In this document: positions 1 through 12,331 of the stretch, piece by piece
Numbering within the stretch: position 1 is the stretch's first letter
How the letters are laid out: each line of letters begins with the position of its first letter
Assembly: GCF_014647055.1 (NCBI RefSeq)
Contig: NZ_BMOL01000003.1
Span: 62,001 to 126,000, forward strand
Reading direction: 5' to 3'
From: Deinococcus aerolatus
GTDB taxonomy: Bacteria; Deinococcota; Deinococci; Deinococcales; Deinococcaceae
DNA length: 64,000 bases
Made by a program: the position numbers and the translations under genes
The notes under the pieces: generated by a model
The model's input: only the letters and a program-made list of their open reading frames with translations
Database searches by the model: none
Told to the model about the DNA's origin: nothing

Positions 1-144
1 GAAGCTGGGGGCCTGGGACCACAGCGCCGCCATGCTGGCGCCCACCGAGAGCACCACGATCAGCAGAAACATCCGCCGCTGTTTTTCCTGCCACAGGGGC
101 GAATGCAGGGATGGGTCGGGCAGGCGGCGGGGCTGTGCGGACAA
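1..144 (-). CDS. Hypothetical membrane protein, N-terminal part (runs off left edge)
   Basis: Only about 48 codons are inside the window. A TTG start at 144-142 is chosen because it is the only start codon between an upstream in-frame stop pair and a hydrophobic stretch, and GGGAG lies a few bases before it. The N-terminus is Pro/Arg-rich and cytosolic in character (about residues 1-22). It is followed by a hydrophobic segment beginning MFLLIVVLSVGAS that would make one membrane span or anchor. A TATAGT hexamer on the same strand at 276-281 could be its -10 box. I do not recognise the family; the first methionine inside the span (residue about 23) is a less likely alternative start. Confidence 0.45.
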   Translation of the reverse strand, partial: MSAQPRRLPDPSLHSPLWQEKQRRMFLLIVVLSVGASMAALWSQAPSF

Positions 145-320
145 GAAGTCTCCCAGAAAAGAATGGTCCGGTTCCGTGTGAACGGGCGGGTCTACGGCTG
201 GTCCAGCTGGATGGCCTCTGGTACGGCACTCAGGCCAGCGTGGCGCGTACCCCTCCCAGGAAGTCTGTGGACTTCACTATACGGCACGTCCCCTGCGCCC
301 GTGCCCGCACACCTGTAAGG

Positions 321-350
321 CCCCAGACCGTATTTCTCTTGGATCTGGGG
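321..350 (-). terminator. Hairpin downstream of ychF
   Basis: The inverted repeat CCCCAGA (321-327) / TCTGGGG (344-350) with a 16-base loop lies just past the ychF stop codon. There is no clear U-run, so this is a probable but not classic terminator. Confidence 0.4.
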
Positions 351-365
351 TGTAGCCACCAGCCG

Positions 366-1463
<1,098 letters not shown>

Positions 1464-1683
1464 ATTCTCACTCCTCAGCCTGCGCCTGTGCCCCGGCCAT
1501 ACGGCCGTGGGCGCGGCGCGGCAACCCTGACAGTGTACGGGATTGCGGGGTGCGGCGCGGCGACGGGGCGAGACGCTGCCGTATGTGGGGCCTCAGACGT
1601 CGCAGGAGGCCAGCAGCATGACGGGGGCGGCACTGAGGAGCACAGGGGAGCACGGGACAACTGCGCTCCCACATTGATCCTGC

Positions 1684-3012
1684 TCAAGGGGCCGTATTGG
1701 CCCTTGCCGGCATGCTGGAAGCGCGGCCCGCGCCCACCAGCACTCCCGCATCCTGAAGTTTCTCCCGCCAGAAGACGAATTCCTGACGCTCGACATCCTG
1801 GGTCACGGGCACAGGCCAGTCCTGATTGTCCTTGCAGACGTTTCCGGTGGCCTCCAGGCAACTGGGGGTCCATAGGTTGTTGTAGTACTCCCTGCCAGCA
1901 GGGCCAAAACGCTTCCAGCCGACGGTGTTTTTCTGGACGGTGTTGTTGACGAATGTGGCAGCCTCCCTCCCCGTTCCTCCCTTGATGTTCCACACGTACA
2001 TCCCGACATTGGCATTTGGATCGACCATGCCGCCGGGCAGCAACCCGCTGGAGAGGACCCGATTGCCGTACACCTTGTGGTGGTGCCCGCCCGCAATGGC
2101 CACTCCGTGGTTCGAGGTGTTGATGACCTGATTGTTGTACACCTCGGCGTAACCGCCGGCAATGTCCATGCTGTCCTTCGCGCCATCGCCCAGTAGGATG
2201 CCGCCGCCCGAATAGTTCTGGGCCTTCGAGGGGTCGGGCGCGTAGGCGCCGTAGATGTAGTTGTTGTGAATCCTGATCGGGCTCGCCGCGGTGCCGCTGG
2301 ACTCATAGATGTTGATGTTGTCCTCAACCGCACTCTTGCCCGGCTCGTTGATCACCTCGTTCCAGGCGATCTCTACATTGGGTACCCGAACGATCCGGTT
2401 GAACTGGATCGCCTGAACGTAGTAACGCTTTCCGGTGAATTTCCCCAATTGGTTCACGTACCGTCCATCAATGTTTCTGATCTGATTGCGCAGGATCTTG
2501 ATGGTCTGTCCGGCGGCAGGGTTCCCCACGAACAGGTTGATGTACATGCCGGACGTGCTGTACAGGGTGTTGTTCTCGACCCGCAGGTTGACGGCCTTGT
2601 AGACCGTGAGGAACCGGCCCGGAAACGACCCGCCAGTCAGGGGATTGAGCGCGTAGCCCGTGGTGTTCCTCACCGTCAGATTGATCTCGCTACCCTTGAT
2701 CAGGTGACCGCGGCCACGCAGAAACGAGCCTTCAATCACCACCGGCTCACGCGTCTGGACCGACACGGCAGGCACCGCCGGATCAAAGCTTTGCCAGTTG
2801 CCCCGGTACGTACCGCCCCGGGTAATCACCAGCGGCCCGGTGTACGCCGGCCCTTGCGACGGGTCATTTTCCGGCACGATGGTGCGAGAGTCTACCGTCG
2901 GCACGCAGGCGGTCAGCGCCAGCGTCAGGCCACCAAATACGAGCACGGCCCAGCGCCCGAAGCGGGCCGCCGGGCGGGGGGTTGTCTGTGTTGCCACACG
3001 AGTTGCTGTCAT
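1684..3012 (-). CDS. Secreted right-handed parallel beta-helix lipoprotein
   Basis: A 442-residue protein. The start at 3012 gives a basic N-terminus, a hydrophobic core and the lipobox LTAC at about residues 32-35, so export and lipid anchoring are predicted; GGAG lies upstream. After a short linker the body is built of repeating Asn-rich rungs (NNTLYS, NQIRN, NEVIN, NNYIY, NNQVIN, GNRVLSS), as in pectate-lyase-like parallel beta-helices. Such folds bind or cleave polysaccharides, but I see no clear catalytic triad, so the substrate is unknown. The C-terminus carries two cysteines that could form a disulphide. A longer reading frame upstream is unlikely because it skips the signal peptide. 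Confidence 0.8.
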   Translation of the reverse strand: MTATRVATQTTPRPAARFGRWAVLVFGGLTLALTACVPTVDSRTIVPENDPSQGPAYTGPLVITRGGTYRGNWQSFDPAVPAVSVQTREPVVIEGSFLRGRGHLIKGSEINLTVRNTTGYALNPLTGGSFPGRFLTVYKAVNLRVENNTLYSTSGMYINLFVGNPAAGQTIKILRNQIRNIDGRYVNQLGKFTGKRYYVQAIQFNRIVRVPNVEIAWNEVINEPGKSAVEDNINIYESSGTAASPIRIHNNYIYGAYAPDPSKAQNYSGGGILLGDGAKDSMDIAGGYAEVYNNQVINTSNHGVAIAGGHHHKVYGNRVLSSGLLPGGMVDPNANVGMYVWNIKGGTGREAATFVNNTVQKNTVGWKRFGPAGREYYNNLWTPSCLEATGNVCKDNQDWPVPVTQDVERQEFVFWREKLQDAGVLVGAGRASSMPARANTAP

Positions 3013-3157
3013 GGATGCTTTCACTCCGTCTCTGTGAGTCTTTGCCGGGCGGCCTCCGAAACCTGATGTTTCTGGTGGCGACAGTGTATCGACCGGTTGT
3101 GAGGACTCCCTAACGCCCGGCGGGTCACGCCTCACCCGCCTTTCTGGTCCCTCTCCG

Positions 3158-3721
3158 TCAGGGGGTTCCCACCCGTTGGGGGGCCTGCAACCAGGGCCAG
3201 CGGCGCATGTAGTCGGCAATCTTGGCATCACACAGATTGGGGGTGTGATTCCGGCGGTTGGGACGCAGGATGCCAGCGGCCAGGTCACTCAGGCCGTAGG
3301 GGGCGTACACCTCGCCCCGCGCGTCGATGCCCACGCTGGTGCATTCCACCAGAAACTGATCGATGCCCTCACGGACACTGGCCAGGGCCGGGCGCGCCTG
3401 ACCGAATCTTCTGCTGAACCACAGGTGCACGCGGGCCTGGTTGCGGACCTCAACCGGCACCTCCAGATCCCTGAACAGGGCCTCGGCCCGACGGATCACG
3501 GCGTCCTCCGCCTGATAACTGGTATCGTCGTCCCAGTAGAACACGTCGTAGTCCCTGATCTGGGCCGTGGGCGGCTGTCCGCTCTGCACGTTCCAGACCG
3601 TGCCAAACAACGCGCCCGCCACCAGATGAGTTTGAGCCACCCCCAGATCCGGCAGGCGCTCCAGCAGGGCCGCATTGACCGGATTGTGGCGGACCAAACC
3701 CAGAAATTCGTCCGGAGTCAT
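3158..3721 (-). CDS. Nucleotidyltransferase-fold protein (PF06042-like)
   Basis: A 187-residue protein. The region around residues 48-60 (IRDYDVFYWDDDTSY) resembles the metal-binding Asp motif of the NTP_transf_6 family, and the later SVGIDARGEVYAPYGLSDL block is also typical. The biochemical substrate of this family is not established. The start ATG at 3721 overlaps the TGA of the upstream gene as ATGA, so translation should be coupled. An in-frame extension further upstream would be antisense-like and is rejected. Family assignment is from memory of the motif pattern. Confidence 0.8.
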   Translation of the reverse strand: MTPDEFLGLVRHNPVNAALLERLPDLGVAQTHLVAGALFGTVWNVQSGQPPTAQIRDYDVFYWDDDTSYQAEDAVIRRAEALFRDLEVPVEVRNQARVHLWFSRRFGQARPALASVREGIDQFLVECTSVGIDARGEVYAPYGLSDLAAGILRPNRRNHTPNLCDAKIADYMRRWPWLQAPQRVGTP

Positions 3722-4707
3722 GCCGGCTGTGCCGCGCCCACCAGGGCAGGAAAATGCTCCGTGCAGGCCCAGTCCCGCTGCCAGCCCGGCCAGGAGTGGC
3801 CCAGCCGCAGGGGTGTCAACAGGTGGGCGGGCACCGCCAGCCCCCGCGCCCCGGCCACGGCCCCGACCACGCAGGCCACCGTGTCGCTGTCGTCGCCCAG
3901 CAGCACCGCCGGCTCCACACAGGCCTGCCACGTGCCGGCCCCCGCATGCTTCAGCGCGGCCTCCAGGGTGTCGAGCACGAACCCGCTCTGCGAGGTCAGC
4001 CCACCGCCCAGCCCCGAACGCACGCGGGCCCGGATCTCAGCCCTGGCCCCGCGCTCACGGTCCCGGAAGGCCGCGTGGGCGCCCTGCGTTTTAACTCCAA
4101 AGATTCCAGCGTCCAGCAGGACAGTGCGGGCATCGAAGTCGTCGGTCACGGCCAGCGCCTCGGAGGCGGCCCCGACGTAAGGTTGCCCCCCGGCCAACGC
4201 CTCCAGAAACGCCGTCAGAAATACCGAGGCGTACACGCAGCGGGGGTCAGGGTGGGTCAGGGCCGTCACGGCAGCAGCTTCGCAGGCCAGCGCCGTCCCC
4301 CGAAAACCGGCGATCCAGACGGCGGCAATTCGCATCAGCCCGCCGTTGCCAGCACCCTCAAAGCCGCTGGCCTGCCAGGCACGTGCCCCGCCGTCGAGTG
4401 AGGCGACGCGCAGGGCCGCACCGGTCAGTCCTCCCACGTCGGGTGGTCCGGCTGCCAGCCACTCGCTCAGGGCGTGCACCACCCCCGTCAGCCCATCGCG
4501 GCGCGCGTAGCCCAGCAGGGTCGCCACCACCATCTGGGTATCGTCGGTGGCCTCACCGGGGGCAAAGCCGAAGACGCTGCCGGACTGGTACTGCGTGACG
4601 CTCTCGCCGTAGCGGGCCGCGATGGCTTGGGGCGTCTTGAATTCGGTGGCGGCCCCCAGCGCGTCCGCCGCGGCCAGCGACAGCAGCATTGCGGTTCCGG
4701 TTGTCAT
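3718..4707 (-). CDS. ADP-ribosylglycohydrolase family protein (DraG/ARH fold)
   Basis: A 329-residue protein with the family hallmarks. They are ADALGAATEF near residues 12-21, the metal-binding EATDDTQM near 61-68, GNGGLMR, LTHPDPRC, and the C-terminal GDDSDTVACVVGAVAGA that completes the binuclear metal site. Members remove ADP-ribose from modified protein side chains or cleave related ADP-ribose esters; this protein's target cannot be read from sequence. The start at 4707 places the first motif at the usual position. It is the first gene of a two-gene unit, overlapping the downstream nucleotidyltransferase-like gene by 4 bases. Confidence 0.9.
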   Translation of the reverse strand: MTTGTAMLLSLAAADALGAATEFKTPQAIAARYGESVTQYQSGSVFGFAPGEATDDTQMVVATLLGYARRDGLTGVVHALSEWLAAGPPDVGGLTGAALRVASLDGGARAWQASGFEGAGNGGLMRIAAVWIAGFRGTALACEAAAVTALTHPDPRCVYASVFLTAFLEALAGGQPYVGAASEALAVTDDFDARTVLLDAGIFGVKTQGAHAAFRDRERGARAEIRARVRSGLGGGLTSQSGFVLDTLEAALKHAGAGTWQACVEPAVLLGDDSDTVACVVGAVAGARGLAVPAHLLTPLRLGHSWPGWQRDWACTEHFPALVGAAQPA

Positions 4708-4812
4708 GGCGACATTGTGGCATGTGGTCCTGGAACGTGTGGGCCTGTATGCCGCCGCACCCCGCCCGTCGGGGGCATCCGGGTGAGGTTCCTTTTCGGC
4801 GCTGAAACGCAC

Positions 4813-4818
4813 TACACT
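4813..4818 (+). promoter_or_regulatory. -10 box of the DUF4388 gene
   Basis: TACACT lies 11 bases before the ATG at 4830, predicting a leader of only a few bases. TTCCTT at 4789-4794 is a possible weak -35. Confidence 0.45.
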
Positions 4819-4829
4819 GGGTCTACTTT

Positions 4830-5351
4830 ATGGTGCGCGGCGACCTCGCAGTCTTTCCCTTTCTTTCCGTCATGCAGATGCTGCTGGGCAGTGGCCGTGA
4901 CGGGCTGCTCAGCGTGGACCACGTGCGCGGCGGACAGCTGTGGCTGGAGCGCGGGGAGATCATTCACGCCCGCTGCGGCGAGCTGACGGGCGACGGCGCC
5001 CTGCAGGTGCTGGCCAGCCTGAGCGGCGGCACCTTCGTCTTCGAACCGGACGTCCATGCCCCGGAACGTACCCTGCACCTGCACCGCGACTCGGCGCTGC
5101 GCCGGCTGTTCGAGGAAACCGACGCCTGGGAGCCGCTGCTCAGGGCCTTTCCCGACTGGCGGCGCCGGCTGCGCTTCACTGCCCGCTGGACCGAGGCCCA
5201 GCCTGTATCACAGTTGCAGTACCGCGCCCTGAAGCTTGTGTCGCAGGAACTTGACATCCGCAGCATCCTCGAGCGCAGCGGCGAGGCGCCCCGTTCCGTT
5301 CTGGACACGCTGCGTCCCTTTGTGATGGCCGGCCTGATCGAAGAATTCTAG
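4830..5351 (+). CDS. DUF4388 (PATAN-like) domain protein
   Basis: A 173-residue cytoplasmic protein. Residues about 5-95 match the DUF4388 pattern: LAVFPFLSVMQMLLGSGRDGLLSVDH, then a strand and WLERGEIIHARCGELTGDGAL, then GGTFVFEPD. The rest is a helical, winged-helix-like tail (QLQYRALKLVSQELDIRSILERS). Such proteins are usually linked to gliding, two-component or regulatory functions; the specific role here is unknown. It is transcribed alone and divergently from the ADP-ribosylglycohydrolase gene. Confidence 0.8.
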   Translation: MVRGDLAVFPFLSVMQMLLGSGRDGLLSVDHVRGGQLWLERGEIIHARCGELTGDGALQVLASLSGGTFVFEPDVHAPERTLHLHRDSALRRLFEETDAWEPLLRAFPDWRRRLRFTARWTEAQPVSQLQYRALKLVSQELDIRSILERSGEAPRSVLDTLRPFVMAGLIEEF

Positions 5352-5423
5352 GCGGCCTGCCCGCAAAGTCGTTTGCCATTGGTTTGACGGGGCGAGCACA
5401 CTCCAAACGGCATTGAAACCAGA

Positions 5424-5456
5424 GGGGGCACCAGAACCTACGATACTGGTGCCCCC
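5424..5456. terminator. Strong hairpin between convergent genes
   Basis: GGGGGCACCAG (5424-5434) pairs perfectly with CTGGTGCCCCC (5446-5456) across an 11-base loop. It lies between the DUF4388 gene and cdsA, which converge, so it could end transcription in both directions. There is no U-run. Confidence 0.6.
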
Positions 5457-5543
5457 CGCGCACGTTCGGCTCGGCAGCCGGTAGCAACCCATCCAGCTTT
5501 CAAAAGTCAGCACAGAACTGTGGCCCAGCCTGACCCCGTAGAC

Positions 5544-6371
<828 letters not shown>

Positions 6372-6411
6372 GCTGCCTCCTGGTCGCCGCGCGCAGCACA
6401 ACAGCACACCA

Positions 6412-6454
6412 TGGAGAACGTGGACCGTGGTGGTCTGCCACGATCCACGTTCCA
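6412..6454 (-). terminator. Stem-loop between frr and cdsA
   Basis: Arms TGGAGAACGTGGA (6412-6424) and TCCACGTTCCA (6444-6454) pair with a two-base bulge, and GTGG/CCAC extends the stem inside. It has no U-run and may be a partial terminator or processing site between frr and cdsA. Confidence 0.4.
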
Positions 6455-6474
6455 CAGGGGAAGTTGCAGCGCGG

Positions 6475-7029
<555 letters not shown>

Positions 7030-7140
7030 GGAAAAACTCTCCTTTCTGAATACTCTGGAGGCGGATGAGTGACGGCTGAGTTTAGCGTGTCTGCGCCGGA
7101 AACGGGCCGGGCAGACCCCGCGTCCCCGGAGGCAACCCGC

Positions 7141-8019
<879 letters not shown>

Positions 8020-8817
8020 TTACGAGCCGATCTCGAAACGAACGAAGTTGCTGACGGTGGCGTCGCCCAGGTACTTGCCGACGGTCATGCTGTTGTCCTT
8101 GACGAACTTCTGCTCCGGCAGCACTTTTTCCTCGTAAAACTTGCTGATCTGGCCCGAGACAATCTTCTCGACGATCTGCTGGGGCTTGCCCTCGTTGAGC
8201 GCCTTGTTGGTCAGGATCTCGCGCTCCTTCTCAATATCGTCGCTGTTGACCTGCTCGCGCTTCAGGTACTGCGGGTTCTCGGCGGCCACGTGCAGGGCCA
8301 CGTCCTTGGCCTGCGCTGCGTTGCCGCCTTCCAGGTCCACCAGCACACCGATCTTGCCGTTGCTGTGGACGTAGCCGGCGATCTGCTGGCCTTCCATGTA
8401 GGCCACGCGGTTCAGCACCAGGTTCTCACCGATGCGGCCCGCAGCGGCGGCCACCACGATGCCCACGGTTTCGCCGCTGTCCATCGTGAAGTTCTTCAGC
8501 GCCTCGACGTCGCTGGTCCTGGCCTTCAGGGCCGCCTGGGCCAGTTCCTCGACCAGCTTCTGGAAGTCGGCGTTGCGGGCCACGAAATCGGTCTCGCTGT
8601 TGACCTCAACCATTGCGGCGGCGCCGCCGTCCACGACGAAGCGCACCAGACCTTCACGGGCCTCGCGGTCAGACTTCTTGGCGGCCTTGACGATGCCACG
8701 CTCGCGCAGCAGCGCCACTGCCTTGTCCTCGTCGTTGCCCGCGTCGGCCAGGGCCTTTTTCACGTCCATCATGCCTGCGCCGGTCATTTCACGCAGCTTC
8801 TTGATTGATTCCAACAT
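8020..8817 (-). CDS. tsf: Translation elongation factor Ts
   Basis: A 265-residue EF-Ts, the nucleotide exchange factor for EF-Tu. The N-terminal UBA-like segment with LREMTGAGMMDVKKAL is diagnostic, and the core contains the conserved ETDFVARN (about residues 79-86). The length suits a full bacterial EF-Ts rather than the short Thermus form. A good SD (AGGAGG) precedes the start. Confidence 0.98.
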   Translation of the reverse strand: MLESIKKLREMTGAGMMDVKKALADAGNDEDKAVALLRERGIVKAAKKSDREAREGLVRFVVDGGAAAMVEVNSETDFVARNADFQKLVEELAQAALKARTSDVEALKNFTMDSGETVGIVVAAAAGRIGENLVLNRVAYMEGQQIAGYVHSNGKIGVLVDLEGGNAAQAKDVALHVAAENPQYLKREQVNSDDIEKEREILTNKALNEGKPQQIVEKIVSGQISKFYEEKVLPEQKFVKDNSMTVGKYLGDATVSNFVRFEIGS

Positions 8818-8863
8818 GGTTGTTCCTCCTGGGGGTTAGGGGTGGGGCTAAGCTTGTGGAGAC

Positions 8864-8906
8864 AAAAACAGGGGGCGCGGCCGGCTCACCGCGCAGCGAC
8901 GCCCCC
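8864..8906 (-). terminator. Terminator or attenuator between rpsB and tsf
   Basis: On the minus strand GGGGGCG (8906-8900) pairs with CGCCCCC (8877-8871), with a G+C-rich interior, followed by UGUUUUUG (the A-run at 8864-8868). Its position between two genes that are usually cotranscribed suggests partial termination. Confidence 0.6.
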
Positions 8907-8920
8907 CACCTTGAGACGGT

Positions 8921-9715
<795 letters not shown>

Positions 9716-9855
9716 GGTGGCGCTCCATAAGCGTTGAGTGGGAAGAGTTTGCCGTCCTCGTGCCAGCCCAGCGGTCAGATCTCGCCGGCTCTTGGGCCAG
9801 GCCGGTGCGCGACGCTTGAGCGCGCACGGCGGGTCACGGGGGCACCCAACCGAAG

Positions 9856-9884
9856 AGTATAGCGCGTCCAGCGAGATCAGGGAA
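9856..9884 (-). promoter_or_regulatory. Predicted rpsB promoter
   Basis: On the minus strand TTCCCT (9884-9879) and TATACT (9861-9856) are separated by exactly 17 bases. Transcription would start near 9849, leaving a leader of about 135 bases before rpsB, long enough for a regulatory leader. I could not identify a known S2-binding structure in it. Confidence 0.6.
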
Positions 9885-9986
9885 GGCGTGGGCGGCGGCG
9901 CACGCTCACAGCTCCCGCCAGGCTGCTGGCCACCTCCACCGGACAGACAGGGCTGGCCCCCTGCCTTAGCACGGGCACAAGCAAAG

Positions 9987-10011
9987 CCCCTCTGCCACAT
10001 TGGGAGAGGGG
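9987..10011 (-). terminator. Terminator of the secreted-protein gene
   Basis: CCCCTCT (9987-9993) and AGAGGGG (10005-10011) form a 7-bp stem with an 11-base loop. On the minus strand it is followed by CUUUGCUU. It separates the upstream gene from the rpsB promoter. Confidence 0.65.
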
Positions 10012-10060
10012 ACCGTGTTTAGAGGCATCTGGGGCAGACAGACGGCCAGCGCGCCTCAAT

Positions 10061-10588
10061 TCAGTTCAGGCGAACGCTGTTGGTCAGGTTGCGGATCACA
10101 GCCTCGTTGCGCGAATAGTCCTTGACCTTGCCGGCAATGGTCATCACCAGCATGCGGCCCCCGGCGCTGGTCACCATCAGTTCGCGGCGCAGGTCATCGT
10201 CCTGGCCGGGCGTGGTGAACACAAACTGTGCCCAAGGCGAGCCGCCCACCTGCACCAGCGTGGCCTTGAGGGACTTGACGTTCGGCACCTGCGCACGGAT
10301 CACAGCGGGGAACTGCGCCACGAGTTTGTCGATCTCGTTGGACGCCAGTTTGCTGGTCCGCCACTCGAAGGCCACGCTGACCTTACGGTCCTCGGTCATG
10401 AAGACTGCGTCGGGACGCCCCGCCGCCGAGGGAAAGGCAGCGCGAATCCCGGCCTGGTTCAGGGTCAGCAGTTTGGCATTGGGTTCCACTGAGAGAGGCA
10501 GGCTTGCCAGTTTTACCGGCACCGCATGGGCCTGGCCTGGAATCAGCAGACCCGCCAGCAGGGTCACGGTCAGAAGAGGACGGATCAT
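10061..10588 (-). CDS. Secreted hypothetical protein
   Basis: A 175-residue protein with a clear signal peptide: basic start, hydrophobic core LLTVTLLAGLLIPG and a cleavage site after AHA at about residue 22. The mature part has alternating strands and a possible amphipathic helix, without cysteines or recognisable catalytic residues. A TAGGGT hexamer lies 10 bases before the ATG, so the leader is very short. I do not recognise the family; it may be conserved among Deinococcus. Confidence 0.7.
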   Translation of the reverse strand: MIRPLLTVTLLAGLLIPGQAHAVPVKLASLPLSVEPNAKLLTLNQAGIRAAFPSAAGRPDAVFMTEDRKVSVAFEWRTSKLASNEIDKLVAQFPAVIRAQVPNVKSLKATLVQVGGSPWAQFVFTTPGQDDDLRRELMVTSAGGRMLVMTIAGKVKDYSRNEAVIRNLTNSVRLN

Positions 10589-10669
10589 TTCGCTGTCAAC
10601 CCTAACCTTCCCTGCACAGCAGCTTATGAGCCGGCTGTGAGGAACGTGCGGCGCGCTGTCAACCGGGCA

Positions 10670-11224
10670 TCAGGTTCTGGGGGCCGGGTGTTGCGGAGCC
10701 TCGGCAGCTGGCGGGCCGAGCAGCAGTTGCACGAAGGCCAGATCCAGCCAGCGCCCGAACTTGCGTCCCACCTGGCGAAACTCAGCCACCTGCACAAAGC
10801 CCAGCCGCGCGTGAAAGGCCAGGCTGCCCGCGTTGCTGGCGTCCACCCCACCCACCATGACGTGAAAGCCCCTGGCCCGCGCGTCCGCGATCAGCGCGAG
10901 CATCAGCAGGTGGCCCAGGCCCGAGCCGCGCCGGTCCTCCCGGACGTAGATGCTGTGTTCCACCGTACCCGCGTAACCGGGTTTTTCCCGGAAGGGGCCG
11001 TAGGTCGCCCAGCCGATCACCCTGTCGCCAGTCACCTCGCCCGGCTCCTCCAGCACCAGGACAGGCCAGCCCGCCACCTGCTTGTGGTCAAACCAGGCCA
11101 GCCGGGTCTCCAGCACCACAGGTTCCAGGTCATACGAGGCGGTGGTGTGCAGGACCGCGTGGTTGTAGATCTCCAGCATGGCCGGGACATCGGCGCGGGT
11201 GGCCGGGCGGACGCGGGGTGGCAT
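10670..11224 (-). CDS. GNAT N-acetyltransferase, phosphinothricin-acetyltransferase-like
   Basis: A 184-residue protein. It begins VRPATRADVPAMLEIYNHAV, typical of the Pat/MddA-like GNATs. YDLEPVVLETRLAWF, GWATYGPFREKPGYAGTVEHSIYV and the acetyl-CoA loop RRGSGLGHLLM (about residues 103-113) follow. Members acetylate small amines such as methionine sulfone or phosphinothricin analogues; the natural substrate here is not known. The start at 11224 overlaps the stop of the upstream membrane-protein gene (TGATG), so the two are translationally coupled. Confidence 0.88.
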   Translation of the reverse strand: MPPRVRPATRADVPAMLEIYNHAVLHTTASYDLEPVVLETRLAWFDHKQVAGWPVLVLEEPGEVTGDRVIGWATYGPFREKPGYAGTVEHSIYVREDRRGSGLGHLLMLALIADARARGFHVMVGGVDASNAGSLAFHARLGFVQVAEFRQVGRKFGRWLDLAFVQLLLGPPAAEAPQHPAPRT

Positions 11225-12186
11225 CAGACCTTCAACTCGCCGGAGGGGGTGGTCTCTGCCGGTCTGCCAAAACGGTCTTCCAGAAAGCGCTGGTGGGTCA
11301 GCAGTTCGCGCCCGCCGACCTGAAGGGTGGTGTCTATGATGTCCTGCACGGCGTGCAGCAGCAGATCGAGCTGTTCGCACAGTAGGTCCCGCCCGGTCTT
11401 GTCACCCTCGATGGGCACCGAATCCGCCCGCGTACGCGGCAGCTTCAGGTAGCCGTTGACGGCGGTGGGCACGTACTCCTCACGAATGGCGCGGGCCAGG
11501 TACCCGGCCTCGCTGCCCTGCTGGCCCAGCCCGTGCAGCTGCGCCAGCGCCTCTTTCGTCCGTAGATTCAGGGCCACCAGCTGCGCGCGGGCCTCGCCGG
11601 GCAGGCGGCTGTCGCGCATCCAGTTGGTGTAGGGATCGCTGGGCGCAGGCGCGTCGGCGCTGGAGCGGGGGACTGTACGCTGCGACTGGGTAGACGCAAA
11701 CGCTTCCTTCTCCCGCCCCCTGTCGCCGAAACAGGAGCCGCAGGGAAAGCCTCCGGCGTGTTCGGGCAGCCCGGCGGGCGACTTTGAAACACTGGAAGTC
11801 GAGGAGGCATCCAGGGCCTTTGCAGGTCGGTTGACGAACGAGAAAGCAGCGGTGAGCAGCCAGATCAGGCCCATGACCGAGAGCGGAAAGACCAGCCAGG
11901 TCGCGCCCGCCAGCATGAAAAAACCGGAGGCCACCAGCGCCGCCAGCAGCGCGGGCCAGCGCCGCCGCCAGTGGCCAAACGCGGTGGAACCGAAGTAGCC
12001 CAGCAGCATTCCCGCCGCCGGATGTGCCACCCACCCCGCGCCCAGCACGGCCAGAACCAGCAGCAAGGCTGACGCAAACGCCACCGCCTCCCACCGCCGT
12101 CCCCGTCCGGAGAACAGCACCACGCTGAACAGGCCCAGCGCCATCCCGGCCGCCGGATGAACGATCCACACCACCGCCTCTACCAC
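11224..12186 (-). CDS. Membrane protein with duplicated HPAAGM hydrophobic units and a helical cytosolic tail
   Basis: A 320-residue protein. A GTG start at 12186 is chosen because GGGAAG lies just upstream and the first hydrophobic segment begins at once. Two near-identical units, [13 protein letters not shown] and [14 protein letters not shown], sit in consecutive membrane segments, followed by a third hydrophobic region around [16 protein letters not shown]. After a low-complexity Ser/Pro/Ala linker (about residues 140-180) comes a conserved-looking all-helical domain ([16 protein letters not shown] to [13 protein letters not shown]). I do not recognise it. The very long open frame extending upstream is antisense to the dehydrogenase gene and is rejected. 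Confidence 0.65.
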   Translation of the reverse strand: MVEAVVWIVHPAAGMALGLFSVVLFSGRGRRWEAVAFASALLLVLAVLGAGWVAHPAAGMLLGYFGSTAFGHWRRRWPALLAALVASGFFMLAGATWLVFPLSVMGLIWLLTAAFSFVNRPAKALDASSTSSVSKSPAGLPEHAGGFPCGSCFGDRGREKEAFASTQSQRTVPRSSADAPAPSDPYTNWMRDSRLPGEARAQLVALNLRTKEALAQLHGLGQQGSEAGYLARAIREEYVPTAVNGYLKLPRTRADSVPIEGDKTGRDLLCEQLDLLLHAVQDIIDTTLQVGGRELLTHQRFLEDRFGRPAETTPSGELKV

Positions 12187-12318
12187 GTCAACTTCCCTGC
12201 ACCAGGCATGCCCCAGCGTACCGCCCGGGTGGGGCACAGCACGCGGGCCGGAGCACCTCCGGCCACCCCTAAAGATTGCACCGCGTTCAACTTCAGCCGC
12301 CGGCCCCACACCTGCCAT

Positions 12319-12324
12319 TAGCCT
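12319..12324 (+). promoter_or_regulatory. Leaderless -10 box, dehydrogenase/DegV operon
   Basis: TAGCCT lies 7 bases before the ATG at 12332, so the transcript should begin at or next to the start codon. There is no Shine-Dalgarno sequence. Confidence 0.6.
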
Positions 12325-12331
12325 GGACAGC

